A stretch of 15,024 nucleotides of DNA from DASWDH01 sp035318505 (GCA_035318505.1 DATHEQ010000006.1:1-15024), one strand, 5' to 3'. Positions 1-8,241 are shown, numbered from the stretch's first letter. Numbers and translations: made by a program. The notes: a model not told the origin generated them from the letters alone.

Positions 1-1
1 C

Positions 2-190
2 CGGGAAAACGAGCGTGCGTTCGTCTGGTTTTCCGGTCATCGCGACGCACAGGCGTACGCACAGTCCCTGGCCCGCCTCCGCCAATCCGCCGAGTGGGCC
101 CGGGTTCGCGAGCATCTGCGTTCCATGCTGATACGCGACCCCGAAGTCCATCGGCTCGAGCCAACCCCGCGATCGGCGCTCGCAGATTGA
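2..190 (+). CDS. 3' end of a NIPSNAP-like (dimeric alpha/beta barrel) protein, partial
   Basis: An open frame runs from the left edge to a TGA at 188-190 and gives 62 residues. The segment reads FVWFSGHRDAQAYAQSLARL, then a Trp-containing helix (SAEWARV) and a tail ending in LEPTPRSALAD. An F-V-W-hydrophobic strand followed by a His/Arg-Asp turn, an amphipathic helix with a conserved Trp and a terminal hydrophobic-x-PTxRS strand resembles the C-terminus of NIPSNAP-family proteins, which are small alpha/beta-barrel proteins of mostly unknown function. The start and most of the protein lie outside the window. The assignment rests on recalled family appearance only; another alpha/beta-barrel family is possible. 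That the frame codes is more certain than the family, because its composition (Arg/Ala/Glu-rich helix, no low-complexity Pro/Arg runs) is better than the two other frames. Confidence 0.42.
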   Translation, partial: RENERAFVWFSGHRDAQAYAQSLARLRQSAEWARVREHLRSMLIRDPEVHRLEPTPRSALAD

Positions 191-473
191 TTCCACCAGC
201 GACCCTGCGGCCGCACGCGCATGGAGAGCACAGGGCTATCGGGCAGTGGACGAGCGCCGAGCCATCAAGACGCTCCTGCGCACGTGGCTCTCTTCGCAGG
301 CACTGCTGCCTACTGGTATGATCGGTGGGCCAGATCGAAGCCGCTTGGAGTTGCCCCAGCAGCATCCAGTTCGGCTTGAAGCGCGAGGCGAACGAGCACG
401 GATTCCACCACGCTCCGTGTGCCCACGGTCTGTGTGCCAAGCCACGAATGACAATCGCTATGTTAGCTTTAGC
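191..473. other. Intergenic stretch with no recognisable gene
   Basis: No frame here gives a protein I recognise. Open frames cross it on both strands, but their translations are Arg/Ser/Pro-rich, as expected of shadow frames in GC-rich DNA. A TATGAT hexamer at 317-322 resembles a -10 element but has no matching -35. The stretch separates the partial NIPSNAP-like gene from the Uma2 fragment and may be decayed sequence. Confidence 0.4.
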
Positions 474-659
474 ATGTTATGGCCCGATCCCGCGAAGCGT
501 CGCGCGACGTATGAAGACGTACTTCGCGCGCCCAAGCACATGGTTGCCGAGATCATTGACGGCGAGCTGTTGCTCCAACCGCGGCCCTCGAAGCCACACG
601 CCCTGACGGCGACCATTCTTATCGAGGAGCTCGCCCCTCCGTTTCGGCGCGGGCCATGA
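474..659 (+). pseudogene. Truncated Uma2 family (DUF820) endonuclease-like gene, N-terminal fragment
   Basis: The frame starts at ATG 474 and stops at TGA 657-659, giving 61 residues. It opens with the family N-terminus: RRATYEDVLRAPKHMVAEII followed by DGEL, then PRPSKPHA and a helix ending ELAPPFRRGP. Uma2 proteins usually run to about 180-200 residues, and this N-terminal strand-helix unit precedes the PD-(D/E)XK nuclease core. Here the frame ends where the conserved Gly-rich GRGGPGGW-type turn should follow, so the whole catalytic core is missing. I found no continuation in the other frames before the acetyltransferase start at 717, so this looks like a deletion and not a single frameshift. 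The function of intact Uma2 proteins is poorly known; they are abundant in myxobacteria and cyanobacteria. The fragment is very unlikely to be an active nuclease. Confidence 0.7.
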
Positions 660-716
660 TCGCGCCTTGCGTGCACGCCGTCCTTTGCGCATGCTTCGCC
701 GGCGAGCGACACGGGA

Positions 717-1253
717 ATGCCGACTCAAATCACGACCGAGCGTTTGGTCCTTCGGCCTTTCGAGATCGACGATGTCGAAGACGCGCTGGCCTATCGCGAT
801 GATGTCGAGTTCGCGCGGTTCTTACCGCACATTCCGCAGCCGTTCACGCGCCGCGACGCCGAAGCGTTTGTCTCCACGAACATGACGGAGCCGTGGGATA
901 GGTCGCCGACCTTCGCCGTTGTGTTTGAAGGGCGCGTGATCGGCACGGTGAACTTCGAAGTCGATGTGATGACACGCACGGCGAAGATCGGTTACGCCAT
1001 CGGGCGGGCGTGGTGGGGGCGCGGTATCGCGGTGGAGGCCGCGCGCGCCGCGATGGCTTGGGCGACCGAAGCATTCAATCTCGTGCGCGTGTGTGCCTCG
1101 ACCGAGCTGCCGCATGTTCGATCGCAACGCGTCCTGGAGAAGCTCGGCATGCGCCGCGAGAGCGTGCGGGTGACCGATCACGTCGGACGTGATGGCAAGA
1201 CCGTCGACTCAGTCCTGTACGGGCTCGACATACGGTCGCGCGTACCGAAATAG
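717..1253 (+). CDS. GNAT family N-acetyltransferase (RimJ/RimL-like)
   Basis: 178 residues, the usual size for the Acetyltransf_3/RimJ-RimL branch of the GNAT superfamily, which transfers acetyl from acetyl-CoA to an amine on a protein N-terminus or small molecule. The N-terminus ITTERLVLRPFEIDDVEDA (residues 5-23) is the standard opening. A central strand FEGRVIGTVNF (70-80) leads to the acetyl-CoA pyrophosphate-binding loop RAWWGRGIAVEAAR (97-110), matching R/Q-x-x-G-x-G/A followed by the CoA-helix. The late SQRVLEKLGM segment (136-145) is the usual adenine-proximal helix, although the Asn normally found a few residues before it is replaced (LPHVRS). The ATG has only a weak ribosome site upstream. 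The substrate cannot be told; antibiotic or peptide acetylation are both possible. It stands alone, with a 244-base gap before tetR. Confidence 0.87.
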   Translation: MPTQITTERLVLRPFEIDDVEDALAYRDDVEFARFLPHIPQPFTRRDAEAFVSTNMTEPWDRSPTFAVVFEGRVIGTVNFEVDVMTRTAKIGYAIGRAWWGRGIAVEAARAAMAWATEAFNLVRVCASTELPHVRSQRVLEKLGMRRESVRVTDHVGRDGKTVDSVLYGLDIRSRVPK

Positions 1254-1345
1254 GCATCGCTGCCCAAGTGCCGAGGCCTCGCGTGTCGTAAGGGGGCGGA
1301 GGAGACGTGCACTGCTTGAGCCGCATGGCATGTGAAGGTACGGCG

Positions 1346-1367
1346 GTAGCCTTGAGCTCATAGCGAC
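1346..1367 (+). repeat. Copy 1 of a 22-base dispersed repeat (broken start codon)
   Basis: This element matches 8521-8542 at 20 of 22 positions. Both copies contain TAGCCT, then seven bases including the palindrome GAGCTC, then a start-codon position and GCGAC. Here the start-codon position reads ATA and in the other copy ATG. It looks like a promoter/translation-start module whose gene has been lost here. Confidence 0.5.
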
Positions 1368-1479
1368 TGCCGATGGTAGACACCATTCACCCAATCCATT
1401 GTGAAGTTGTGTGAAAAAAACGTGTGAAGTTCGACGATCCTTGAAGAAAGTAGCGAGGGCATTGCGCGTGTCTAAATAA

Positions 1480-1495
1480 CGGAGTACACGCTCCG
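1480..1495. promoter_or_regulatory. Predicted TetR operator O1 (tetR promoter)
   Basis: The dyad CGGAG-TACACG-CTCCG ends two bases before the tetR ATG at 1498. The symmetry extends outward with imperfect A/T pairs to about 1476-1499. The identical arms with the same 6-base spacer occur at 2149-2164, and both are followed by TAATGT. Binding here would block transcription start or initiation of tetR itself, giving autoregulation. That the TetR binds it is inferred from position and duplication. Confidence 0.72.
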
Positions 1496-1497
1496 TA

Positions 1498-2142
1498 ATG
1501 TCGCGCCCGCAGAGCATCACCGATGACGAGATCCTGGCCGCGGCGCGGGCCGTGTTCTTGGATAGGGGAATCGCTGCGACCGTCGAGGACGTGGCGGCAC
1601 GCTGCGGCGTCGGCGAGGCTACGGTGTTCCGGCACTTCCCGACGAAACAAGCTCTTTTTTTGGCCGCGATGGACACCGCCGGCGAGCCCGAGTGGGTGCA
1701 GACCCTTCGCGAACGCACCAAAGGCGACGACATCCGCATCACCTTGACCGGCCTCGCCAAGGACATCCTCGGCTTTGGGCGCAAGATGATTCCTCTCTTC
1801 GTTATGAAGAGGTCGAATCCTGCCATGACGGATCGCGGGCCGCCCCCGGCGCGCTTGCTCGGCACATTGCAGGGCCTGACGGAGTTCTTCCAGTTTGAGA
1901 TCCGCGCCGGCCGCATCACGGCGCGAGACCCGCGCGTCGCGGCGCGGATTTGGATGGGCTCCCTGCAGCACTACGTGATGTTCGAATTCTTCACCCAATC
2001 AGCCGATACACTCTCCACCGACGAGTTCATCGCCGGATTGGTCGACATGTTCGTCGCACCTCGCCGCGGCGGTGCACCCCCTGTGCCCGCGCGAGAACTG
2101 AATCAACCTCGCCACGCAAGGGTGAGAAAAAAGAAGGAATGA
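1498..2142 (+). CDS. TetR/AcrR family transcriptional regulator of the adjacent efflux operon
   Basis: 214 residues. The N-terminal TetR DNA-binding domain is clear: ITDDEILAAARAVFLDRGI (7-25), then the helix-turn-helix TVEDVAARCGVGEATVFRHF (28-47) and FPTKQALF. The rest is a helical ligand-binding and dimerisation domain with no recognisable ligand signature; C-terminal residues 195-214 are basic and probably disordered. The ATG start matches the family N-terminus and lies two bases after the dyad at 1480-1495, so there is no room for a normal ribosome site except GGAG inside the dyad, 13 bases upstream; translation may be leaderless. The gene ends 7 bases before the second dyad at 2149. The arrangement resembles E. 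coli cecR (ybiH), the TetR regulator of ybhGFSR. It contains a run of seven T at 1655-1661 in the codons for Leu-Phe-Leu. Confidence 0.93.
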   Translation: MSRPQSITDDEILAAARAVFLDRGIAATVEDVAARCGVGEATVFRHFPTKQALFLAAMDTAGEPEWVQTLRERTKGDDIRITLTGLAKDILGFGRKMIPLFVMKRSNPAMTDRGPPPARLLGTLQGLTEFFQFEIRAGRITARDPRVAARIWMGSLQHYVMFEFFTQSADTLSTDEFIAGLVDMFVAPRRGGAPPVPARELNQPRHARVRKKKE

Positions 2143-2148
2143 ATATTC

Positions 2149-2164
2149 CGGAGCCATGACTCCG
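2149..2164. promoter_or_regulatory. Predicted TetR operator O2 (efflux operon promoter)
   Basis: The dyad CGGAG-CCATGA-CTCCG has the same arms and spacing as 1480-1495. It extends outward as ATT/AAT pairs to 2145-2168, and the central CATG is itself symmetric. It lies between the tetR stop and the channel gene start at 2214, where a repressor site would be expected. No clear -35 was found; an AATATT at 2142-2147 next to the dyad could be a -10. Confidence 0.74.
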
Positions 2165-2213
2165 TAATGTGACGCTCTTGCCATCCCGTTACACCGAACG
2201 AAGGAGAATGCCG

Positions 2214-3644
2214 ATGTACGTTGGCGGTAGCCTCAGGCGGGCCCTATGGGCACTTGCGATCGCTCTTATCCTGGCCTGGGTTACGCCCGCCCGCGCCGAG
2301 AAGCGTCTCACCCTCGAGGAGGCGCTCACCATGGCCAAGGCACAAAACCGCGATCTGCGCGTCGCGCGCGCCCGTCTCGAGCAATCGGCGACCGGCATCG
2401 AGCAGGCGTGGGTGGCTCTCTTGCCGCAGGTCAGCGCACAAGGGAAGTACACGCACAACTACAAGGAAGTCGCGCTCGATCTCGGACAGATGAACCAGGG
2501 CGTGACGGGGCTGGCCGAGGCAATCAAATCAGGCTCCCCCGATCCTGGGCAGATTGCCGCGATCGATGCGTTCGAACAGCGGCTCCGCTCTGCGAGTTTA
2601 GGACAAGCGCCGATCGTGATTCAAAAAGGAGAGCAGCTCGATTTCGCCCTTAGCACCGTTATTCCCATCGTCGTCCCCTCCGCGTACAACGCGCTGCAGG
2701 CCGCCAAGGGTACGCACCGCTCGAATGGGGCCAACTTCGAGGCAACCGAAGCATCGGTGCTGCTCTCGGTGGCGAGGGCGTACTTCGCGGCGGCGGGCAC
2801 CGACGAGCTCGTGGTCGCTCGCGAGAATGCCGTCGTAGTGGCAAGCGAAACGTTCGACAAAGCCAAGGCACGCGTCGATGCGGGCGTCGTGAACCGGGTG
2901 GAGATGATGCGCGCCCAAGTGGCGCTCGTACGCGCCGAGCAGAATCGAGCCGAGGCCAAGAACACGCGGACGACGGCTTATCGTTCGCTCGCCACCTTGC
3001 TCGGCTCGCACGAGCCATGGAAGGTCGCGCCGAGCGACGAATTGAACCCCCTCGAAACTCCTGCGGAGCGTCTGGTCGTGGGAGCGCGCTCGTTGCGTCC
3101 CGAGTTCGCGGGCTACCGTCATGCTATCGATGCCGCGGACTCCACGGCGCGATCGGCAGCTCTTCGCTGGGCCCCGAGCCTGTCGGCTTTCGGCAACGTG
3201 CGCGCATTCAATTACGCCGGTTTCGCGGGGGACAAATACGCCTGGGCCGTCGGCGGGCAACTCGATTGGGTGCTCTATGACGGAGGTGCGCGCGATGCGC
3301 AGCGCCACCTGGCGAGCGCGCAAGAGCGGGAGAATCAAGCGCGGCTCGACCTTCTCGAAGACACCGTGACCGACGAGATTCTGCAAGCGCATGGTACGCG
3401 CGAAACCAAGCGTCTCGCCGTCGACGCCGCCACGCGTTCGCTCGAGCTGTCGCGCGAAGCGTTGCGACTCGTGCGCGCCCAGTACGACGCGGGTACCGCG
3501 CAGCAGCTGGATGTTTTGCAGGCGCAGGACTCGCTCGTGGTCGCGGAGGTATCGGTGGCGCAGGCGCGTTTCGATCTCGCGCTCGCCGAGGTGGAGCTCA
3601 AACGTGCAGCCGGCATCTTCCCGAACGAAAGGAGCGCGCGATGA
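2214..3644 (+). CDS. TolC-type outer-membrane efflux channel
   Basis: 476 residues, the usual size for outer-membrane factors of type I secretion and tripartite pumps. I chose ATG 2214 because AAGGAG (2201-2206) lies seven bases upstream and because it gives a compact Sec signal peptide: a basic start, a hydrophobic core LWALAIALILAWV and cleavage after PARA (about residue 28). Two OEP repeats follow. Their equivalent helical hairpins carry matching signatures, DAGVVNRVEMMRAQVAL in the first half and DAGTAQQLDVLQAQDSL in the second, as expected of the internal duplication in TolC. Residues about 95-150 form a longer insert than in typical TolC. As a trimer it should form the beta-barrel and periplasmic tunnel that docks with the adaptor encoded next. 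The stop overlaps the adaptor ATG (ATGA). Confidence 0.93.
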   Translation: MYVGGSLRRALWALAIALILAWVTPARAEKRLTLEEALTMAKAQNRDLRVARARLEQSATGIEQAWVALLPQVSAQGKYTHNYKEVALDLGQMNQGVTGLAEAIKSGSPDPGQIAAIDAFEQRLRSASLGQAPIVIQKGEQLDFALSTVIPIVVPSAYNALQAAKGTHRSNGANFEATEASVLLSVARAYFAAAGTDELVVARENAVVVASETFDKAKARVDAGVVNRVEMMRAQVALVRAEQNRAEAKNTRTTAYRSLATLLGSHEPWKVAPSDELNPLETPAERLVVGARSLRPEFAGYRHAIDAADSTARSAALRWAPSLSAFGNVRAFNYAGFAGDKYAWAVGGQLDWVLYDGGARDAQRHLASAQERENQARLDLLEDTVTDEILQAHGTRETKRLAVDAATRSLELSREALRLVRAQYDAGTAQQLDVLQAQDSLVVAEVSVAQARFDLALAEVELKRAAGIFPNERSAR

Positions 3645-4795
3645 GCGCTGAGCCGAAAAAACCCGTGGTGGGTACGAGGGGCAAAGTCGTCCTGGTCCTC
3701 GCTCTCTTGGGCGTCCTCTACGGCGGGTACCGCTTTTATCTCTTCCGCAAACCGTACGAATGGAGCGGCACGGTCGAGGCGCGCACGATTTCCGTGGGAT
3801 CGCGCGCCGGAGGGCGCGTCAAAGAGGTGCTGGTCAAAGAAGGGGCTCGCGTTGCCAAGGGTGAGTCGCTCGTCACGCTCGAGCCGGCCGATTGGCCAGC
3901 TCAGCTCATGCAGGCCGAAGCGCAGCTCGCGCAAGCGCAGGCGAACCTCGACAAGCTGAAGCAAGGAGCGCGGCCCGAGGAAATCGAGCAAGCGCGCGCC
4001 CGCGCTGTCACCGCCAAGGCCGCGTTCGAGCAAGCGCGCGCAGGCTCCCGCCCGGAGCAGGTTGCGGCGGCCGAATCAAGGCTGGCGGTGCAGGAGCTCG
4101 CGGTGCAAAAAGTCGAGCTCGAGGCCCAGCGCATGGCCAAGCTCGATCAAGCGGGAGCCGCAGTGCCCGCCGAAGTCGACAACGCCAAAATCTCGGTTCA
4201 AGCGGCCATCGCCCAGCGCGACGCGACCAAGCAGCAGCTCGAGGAGCTGCGCCACGGTTCGCGTCGCGAGGAGCTCGACCAGGCACGAGGTCGTCAAGCG
4301 GAGCAAATAGCCTCGGAGAAGCTGGTGGCCGCGGGGTCGCGCACGGAAGACATCCGCGTCGCGGCCGCGCAGGTGGATGCGGCGCGAGGCCACGTCGATC
4401 AGATCAAGTCCATGATCGACGAGCTTGCCGTGCGCGCGCCGCTCGCTACTCGAGTGGAAGCGCTCGATCTGCGGCCCGGTGACATCCTCGCGCCGAACGC
4501 GATCGCCGCGGTTCTGCTCGAGGAAAACCAGCTCTACCTGCGCATCTACGTTCCCGAAACGCTGCTCGGGCGCATCAAAATCGGCCAAGAAGTATCGATC
4601 AGCGTCGATTCGTTTCCGCACCAATCGTTTCGCGGTGTCGTCGAGCACATCAACGCCGTCGGCGAATATTCCCCGCGCAACCTACAGACGGCCGACGAAC
4701 GCGCCGACCAGGTTTTTGCCACGCGCGTCGGATTGAAGACCGGTTTCGACGAGCTTCGCGCCGGAATGGCGGCGTTCATCCAGGTGCCCAAGTGA
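3641..4795 (+). CDS. HlyD/YbhG-type membrane fusion (adaptor) protein
   Basis: 384 residues. One N-terminal transmembrane anchor (VVLVLALLGVLYGGYRFYLF, 16-35) is followed by the first half of the lipoyl domain (SGTVEARTISVGSRAGGRV, 42-60; VLVKEGARVAKGESLVTLEP, 63-82). A long periplasmic coiled-coil hairpin spans about 86-262. The second lipoyl half (VRAPLATRV, 264-272) and a beta-barrel domain (about 297-382) complete the fold. The hairpin carries four G-[AS]-R-x-E-[EDQ]-[ILV] motifs at 109, 135, 206 and 232, a feature shared with YbhG-like adaptors. The ATG overlaps the channel stop, with AAAGGAG just upstream. It should bridge the ABC pump in the inner membrane and the TolC-like channel. 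Identification as an adaptor is firm; the closeness to YbhG is judged from motif memory. Confidence 0.93.
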   Translation: MSAEPKKPVVGTRGKVVLVLALLGVLYGGYRFYLFRKPYEWSGTVEARTISVGSRAGGRVKEVLVKEGARVAKGESLVTLEPADWPAQLMQAEAQLAQAQANLDKLKQGARPEEIEQARARAVTAKAAFEQARAGSRPEQVAAAESRLAVQELAVQKVELEAQRMAKLDQAGAAVPAEVDNAKISVQAAIAQRDATKQQLEELRHGSRREELDQARGRQAEQIASEKLVAAGSRTEDIRVAAAQVDAARGHVDQIKSMIDELAVRAPLATRVEALDLRPGDILAPNAIAAVLLEENQLYLRIYVPETLLGRIKIGQEVSISVDSFPHQSFRGVVEHINAVGEYSPRNLQTADERADQVFATRVGLKTGFDELRAGMAAFIQVPK

Positions 4796-5757
4796 GCCGC
4801 GAAGCTGCCATCCTGGTCAGCGGCGTGTCGCGTAAATTCGACGATTCCTATGCGCTTCGCGACGTCTCTCTGTCGGTGAGCCCGGGAATGGTTTACGGCC
4901 TGCTCGGGCCGAACGGCTCCGGCAAATCGACGCTCATCCGCATCCTATGCGGCCTTTTGGCGCCGACCGAGGGGCACGCCAGCGTGCTCGGCCTCGACGT
5001 GGTCGAAAAGGGTGAAGAGATTCGCCGGCAGATTGGGTACATGAGCCAGAAGTTCTCCCTCTACCCCGACCTCACCGTGATCGAGAACTTGGATTTTTAT
5101 GCCGAGATCTACGGCCTCAAAGACGACCGCCTGCGCCAGCGTCGCGAAGCGGCGATCGAGCTGACGCACATCGGTCCTTACGTCGACCGCCCCGCCGCCC
5201 AACTGTCCGGCGGGTGGAAGCAGCGGCTCGCGCTCGGCGCCGCGCTCATGCACGAGCCGCGCGTCGTCTTTCTCGACGAACCGACGGCCGGCATCGATCC
5301 CGTCGCGCGCCGCGAGCTCTGGGACGTGCTTTTTGAGCTCGCCGCGCAAGGCGTCACGTTGCTCGTCACGACGCACTACATGGACGAAGCCGAGCGCTGC
5401 GGCGAAGTGGGCTACATCTACCTTTCGCGCATGCTCGTCACGGGCACGCCCGACGATCTCAAGGCATTGCCCGCCGTCAATCATCCCGGAACACGCCGCC
5501 TCGAAATCGAAACGCCGGGCACGGCGCGCGCGCTCGCGTGGCTACGCGATGAACCGTTTTGCCGAGGCGCCACCATCTTCGGGCAAGCCGTGCACTCCGA
5601 AATCGACAATGGAACCTCCGACGCGGAGCTCGCCGACCGTTTGAAGGCCGCGGGGTTCACCCAGGCGCAAATGCGCACCATCGCTCCTTCGCTCGAGGAT
5701 GTCTTCGTGACGCTCACCGAAGAAGCCGCGGCAAAACGCACTGGAGGCGCCTCATGA
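4792..5757 (+). CDS. ABC transporter ATP-binding protein (YbhF/CcmA-like, drug export type)
   Basis: 321 residues with one complete nucleotide-binding domain: Walker A GPNGSGKST (39-47), Q-loop Gln86 in YMSQKFSLYPDLTV, signature LSGGWKQR (138-145), Walker B VVFLDEPTAGIDP (158-170) and the switch His195 in TTHYMDEAE. The wording LSGGWKQRLALG is characteristic of the YbhF/multidrug ABC-2 group. Residues 215-321 form the C-terminal extension usual for these ATPases, ending in SLEDVFVTLT (300-309). E. coli YbhF has two fused domains; this one has one and must dimerise. The GTG start overlaps the adaptor stop (GTGA), so translation is probably coupled. It powers the permease encoded immediately downstream. 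Confidence 0.95.
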   Translation: MSREAAILVSGVSRKFDDSYALRDVSLSVSPGMVYGLLGPNGSGKSTLIRILCGLLAPTEGHASVLGLDVVEKGEEIRRQIGYMSQKFSLYPDLTVIENLDFYAEIYGLKDDRLRQRREAAIELTHIGPYVDRPAAQLSGGWKQRLALGAALMHEPRVVFLDEPTAGIDPVARRELWDVLFELAAQGVTLLVTTHYMDEAERCGEVGYIYLSRMLVTGTPDDLKALPAVNHPGTRRLEIETPGTARALAWLRDEPFCRGATIFGQAVHSEIDNGTSDAELADRLKAAGFTQAQMRTIAPSLEDVFVTLTEEAAAKRTGGAS

Positions 5758-6869
5758 GCGCCATGACGGCCTCGTTTCGCGCGGTCTTTCGCAAAGAGGT
5801 TCTCCACATCCGCCGTAACCGCGCGGTGGCCTTTCTCGCGATCATGATGCCGCTCATGCAGATGACGATGTACGGCTTCATCGATCAGACCGTGCACGAT
5901 ATTCCTACCGTCGTCGTCGATCAGGACCGGTCCGTTCAATCACGCGAGCTCATGGACCAGCTGCGCGCGACCAAAACCTTTACCATCAAGGAGATCACCG
6001 AGAGCACGCAGGTCGCGCGCACGGCGATCATCGCGGGTCGCGCCGGCGTGGGGGTCGTCATTCCTCCCGACTTTCACAACAAGCGCGCCCGGGGGAACGC
6101 CGCCAAGATTCTCGTGCTGATCGACGGATCCGATTCGATCGTCAGCTCCGGCGCGCTCGCCGCCGTCAACGGCGTCGTAGCCAATCAGAATCTCGAGCTC
6201 ATTTCGCGCGACGCCCGCGGAGCCGTGGGGCTCTCCGCCCAGCCGATCATTCTCTTCAATCCCGAGGGACGCACAGCCAACTTCATCATTCCAGGGCTCA
6301 TCGCCGTCCTTTTGCAGATGATTTCCATGATGCTGGTGGCGGGCTCCATCGTGCGCGAACGGGAACAGGGAACGATGGAGCAGCTACTCGTCACGCCCGT
6401 CAACCCGCTCGGGCTCATGTTGGGCAAAGTGGCGCCGTACATGGGACTCGGCTTGGTCGAAACCGCGCTCGTCCTTGCCCTCATGCAGTTCGTCTTTCAA
6501 GTGCCGATCCGCGGTAGCCTCGTTCTGCTCTTCGGGGTGATGATCGTCTATCTCGCGGCGTGGCTCGCCGCGGGACTGTTCATCTCGACACGAGCCAAGA
6601 CGCAGCAAGAGGCGCAACAGCAAGCGCAAATGCTGTTTTTGCCCTCGATTTTCTTGTCGGGGTACCTCTTTCCGCTCAATGGGATGCCCCTCATTTTGCA
6701 GGCGATAGCGCAGGCGCTCCCCACGACGCACATGGTGGCGGTGATGCGCGGCATCGTGCTCCGCGACGCGGGCTTCATCGAGCTCTTGCCGCACATCGGA
6801 GCGCTCGCCATCTTCGCTGGCATCATGATCTGGCTCAGCGTACGAAGGGTCAGCAAGATCGCTGCCTGA
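5754..6869 (+). CDS. ABC-2 type transporter permease (YbhR/YbhS-like)
   Basis: 371 residues. The frame is open further upstream, but ATG 5754 is preferred: it overlaps the ATPase stop (ATGA), has GGAGG about six bases upstream and starts with the family opening SFRAVFRKEVLHIRRNRA. The topology is that of ABC2_membrane_3: one membrane span (about 25-44), a large extracytoplasmic domain (about 45-172), then five spans from FIIPGLIAVLLQMISMMLVA (177-196) to the last at about 346-362. The cytoplasmic REREQGTMEQLLVTPV (201-216) is the coupling-helix motif of this family, and SIFLSGYLFPL (298-308) is also typical. E. coli YbhS and YbhR form a heterodimer; here there is one permease gene, so a homodimer is expected. 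With the preceding three genes it makes a complete envelope-spanning exporter. The substrate is unknown, probably drug-like or amphipathic. Confidence 0.93.
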   Translation: MSAMTASFRAVFRKEVLHIRRNRAVAFLAIMMPLMQMTMYGFIDQTVHDIPTVVVDQDRSVQSRELMDQLRATKTFTIKEITESTQVARTAIIAGRAGVGVVIPPDFHNKRARGNAAKILVLIDGSDSIVSSGALAAVNGVVANQNLELISRDARGAVGLSAQPIILFNPEGRTANFIIPGLIAVLLQMISMMLVAGSIVREREQGTMEQLLVTPVNPLGLMLGKVAPYMGLGLVETALVLALMQFVFQVPIRGSLVLLFGVMIVYLAAWLAAGLFISTRAKTQQEAQQQAQMLFLPSIFLSGYLFPLNGMPLILQAIAQALPTTHMVAVMRGIVLRDAGFIELLPHIGALAIFAGIMIWLSVRRVSKIAA

Positions 6870-6911
6870 CTGCGCTAAGCCGGAGCCAGGCCCGGGACCC
6901 ACCGGTGATGC

Positions 6912-6923
6912 TACGCTCGCCGC

Positions 6924-6926
<3 letters not shown>
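6912..6926 (+). promoter_or_regulatory. Putative leaderless promoter/start of the FtsX-type permease gene
   Basis: TACGCT (6912-6917) is followed by six bases and then the GTG start at 6924. There is no Shine-Dalgarno sequence. The spacing is that of a -10 hexamer whose transcript starts at the start codon. No -35 is evident. Confidence 0.35.
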
Positions 6927-8153
<1,227 letters not shown>

Positions 8154-8203
8154 AGGGCCCCCGGCGCAAAGATCGAGGTGGTCGAGAGCGAAGCATTCTA
8201 CGC

Positions 8204-8241
8204 TTCACATCGGCGCGCAGCGGGATACTGTCGCGAGCGTG
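8204..8241 (+). promoter_or_regulatory. Putative promoter of the small Cys-rich ORF
   Basis: A -35-like TTCACA (8204-8209, one mismatch to TTGACA) is followed by 16 bases, then TACTGT (8226-8231), seven bases and the GTG start at 8239. This is the best-formed leaderless-type promoter in the window. Confidence 0.42.

Larger units (their letters stand above)
1254..1497. other. Intergenic region upstream of tetR
   Basis: 244 bases with no convincing gene. It holds a copy of a 22-base element (1346-1367) that recurs at 8521-8542, three TGTGAA repeats at 1400, 1410 and 1423 (the outer two extended to TGTGAAGTT), a run of seven A at 1414-1420, and the tetR operator at its right end. No stem-loop followed by a T-run was found after the acetyltransferase gene. 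Confidence 0.5.

Noticed and set aside
1209..1998. Two long minus-strand frames opposite tetR
   Set aside because: The TetR helix-turn-helix on the plus strand explains the region; the antisense translations show no family features.
2169..2213. Upstream GTG start for the TolC-like gene
   Set aside because: It lies next to the operator, has no ribosome site and would put 15 polar residues before the signal peptide; ATG 2214 has AAGGAG at proper distance.
8190..8206. GAAGC-N7-GCTTC inverted repeat after the FtsX-type gene, considered as terminator
   Set aside because: The stem is only five bases with no T-run, and it overlaps the -35 of the following small ORF.
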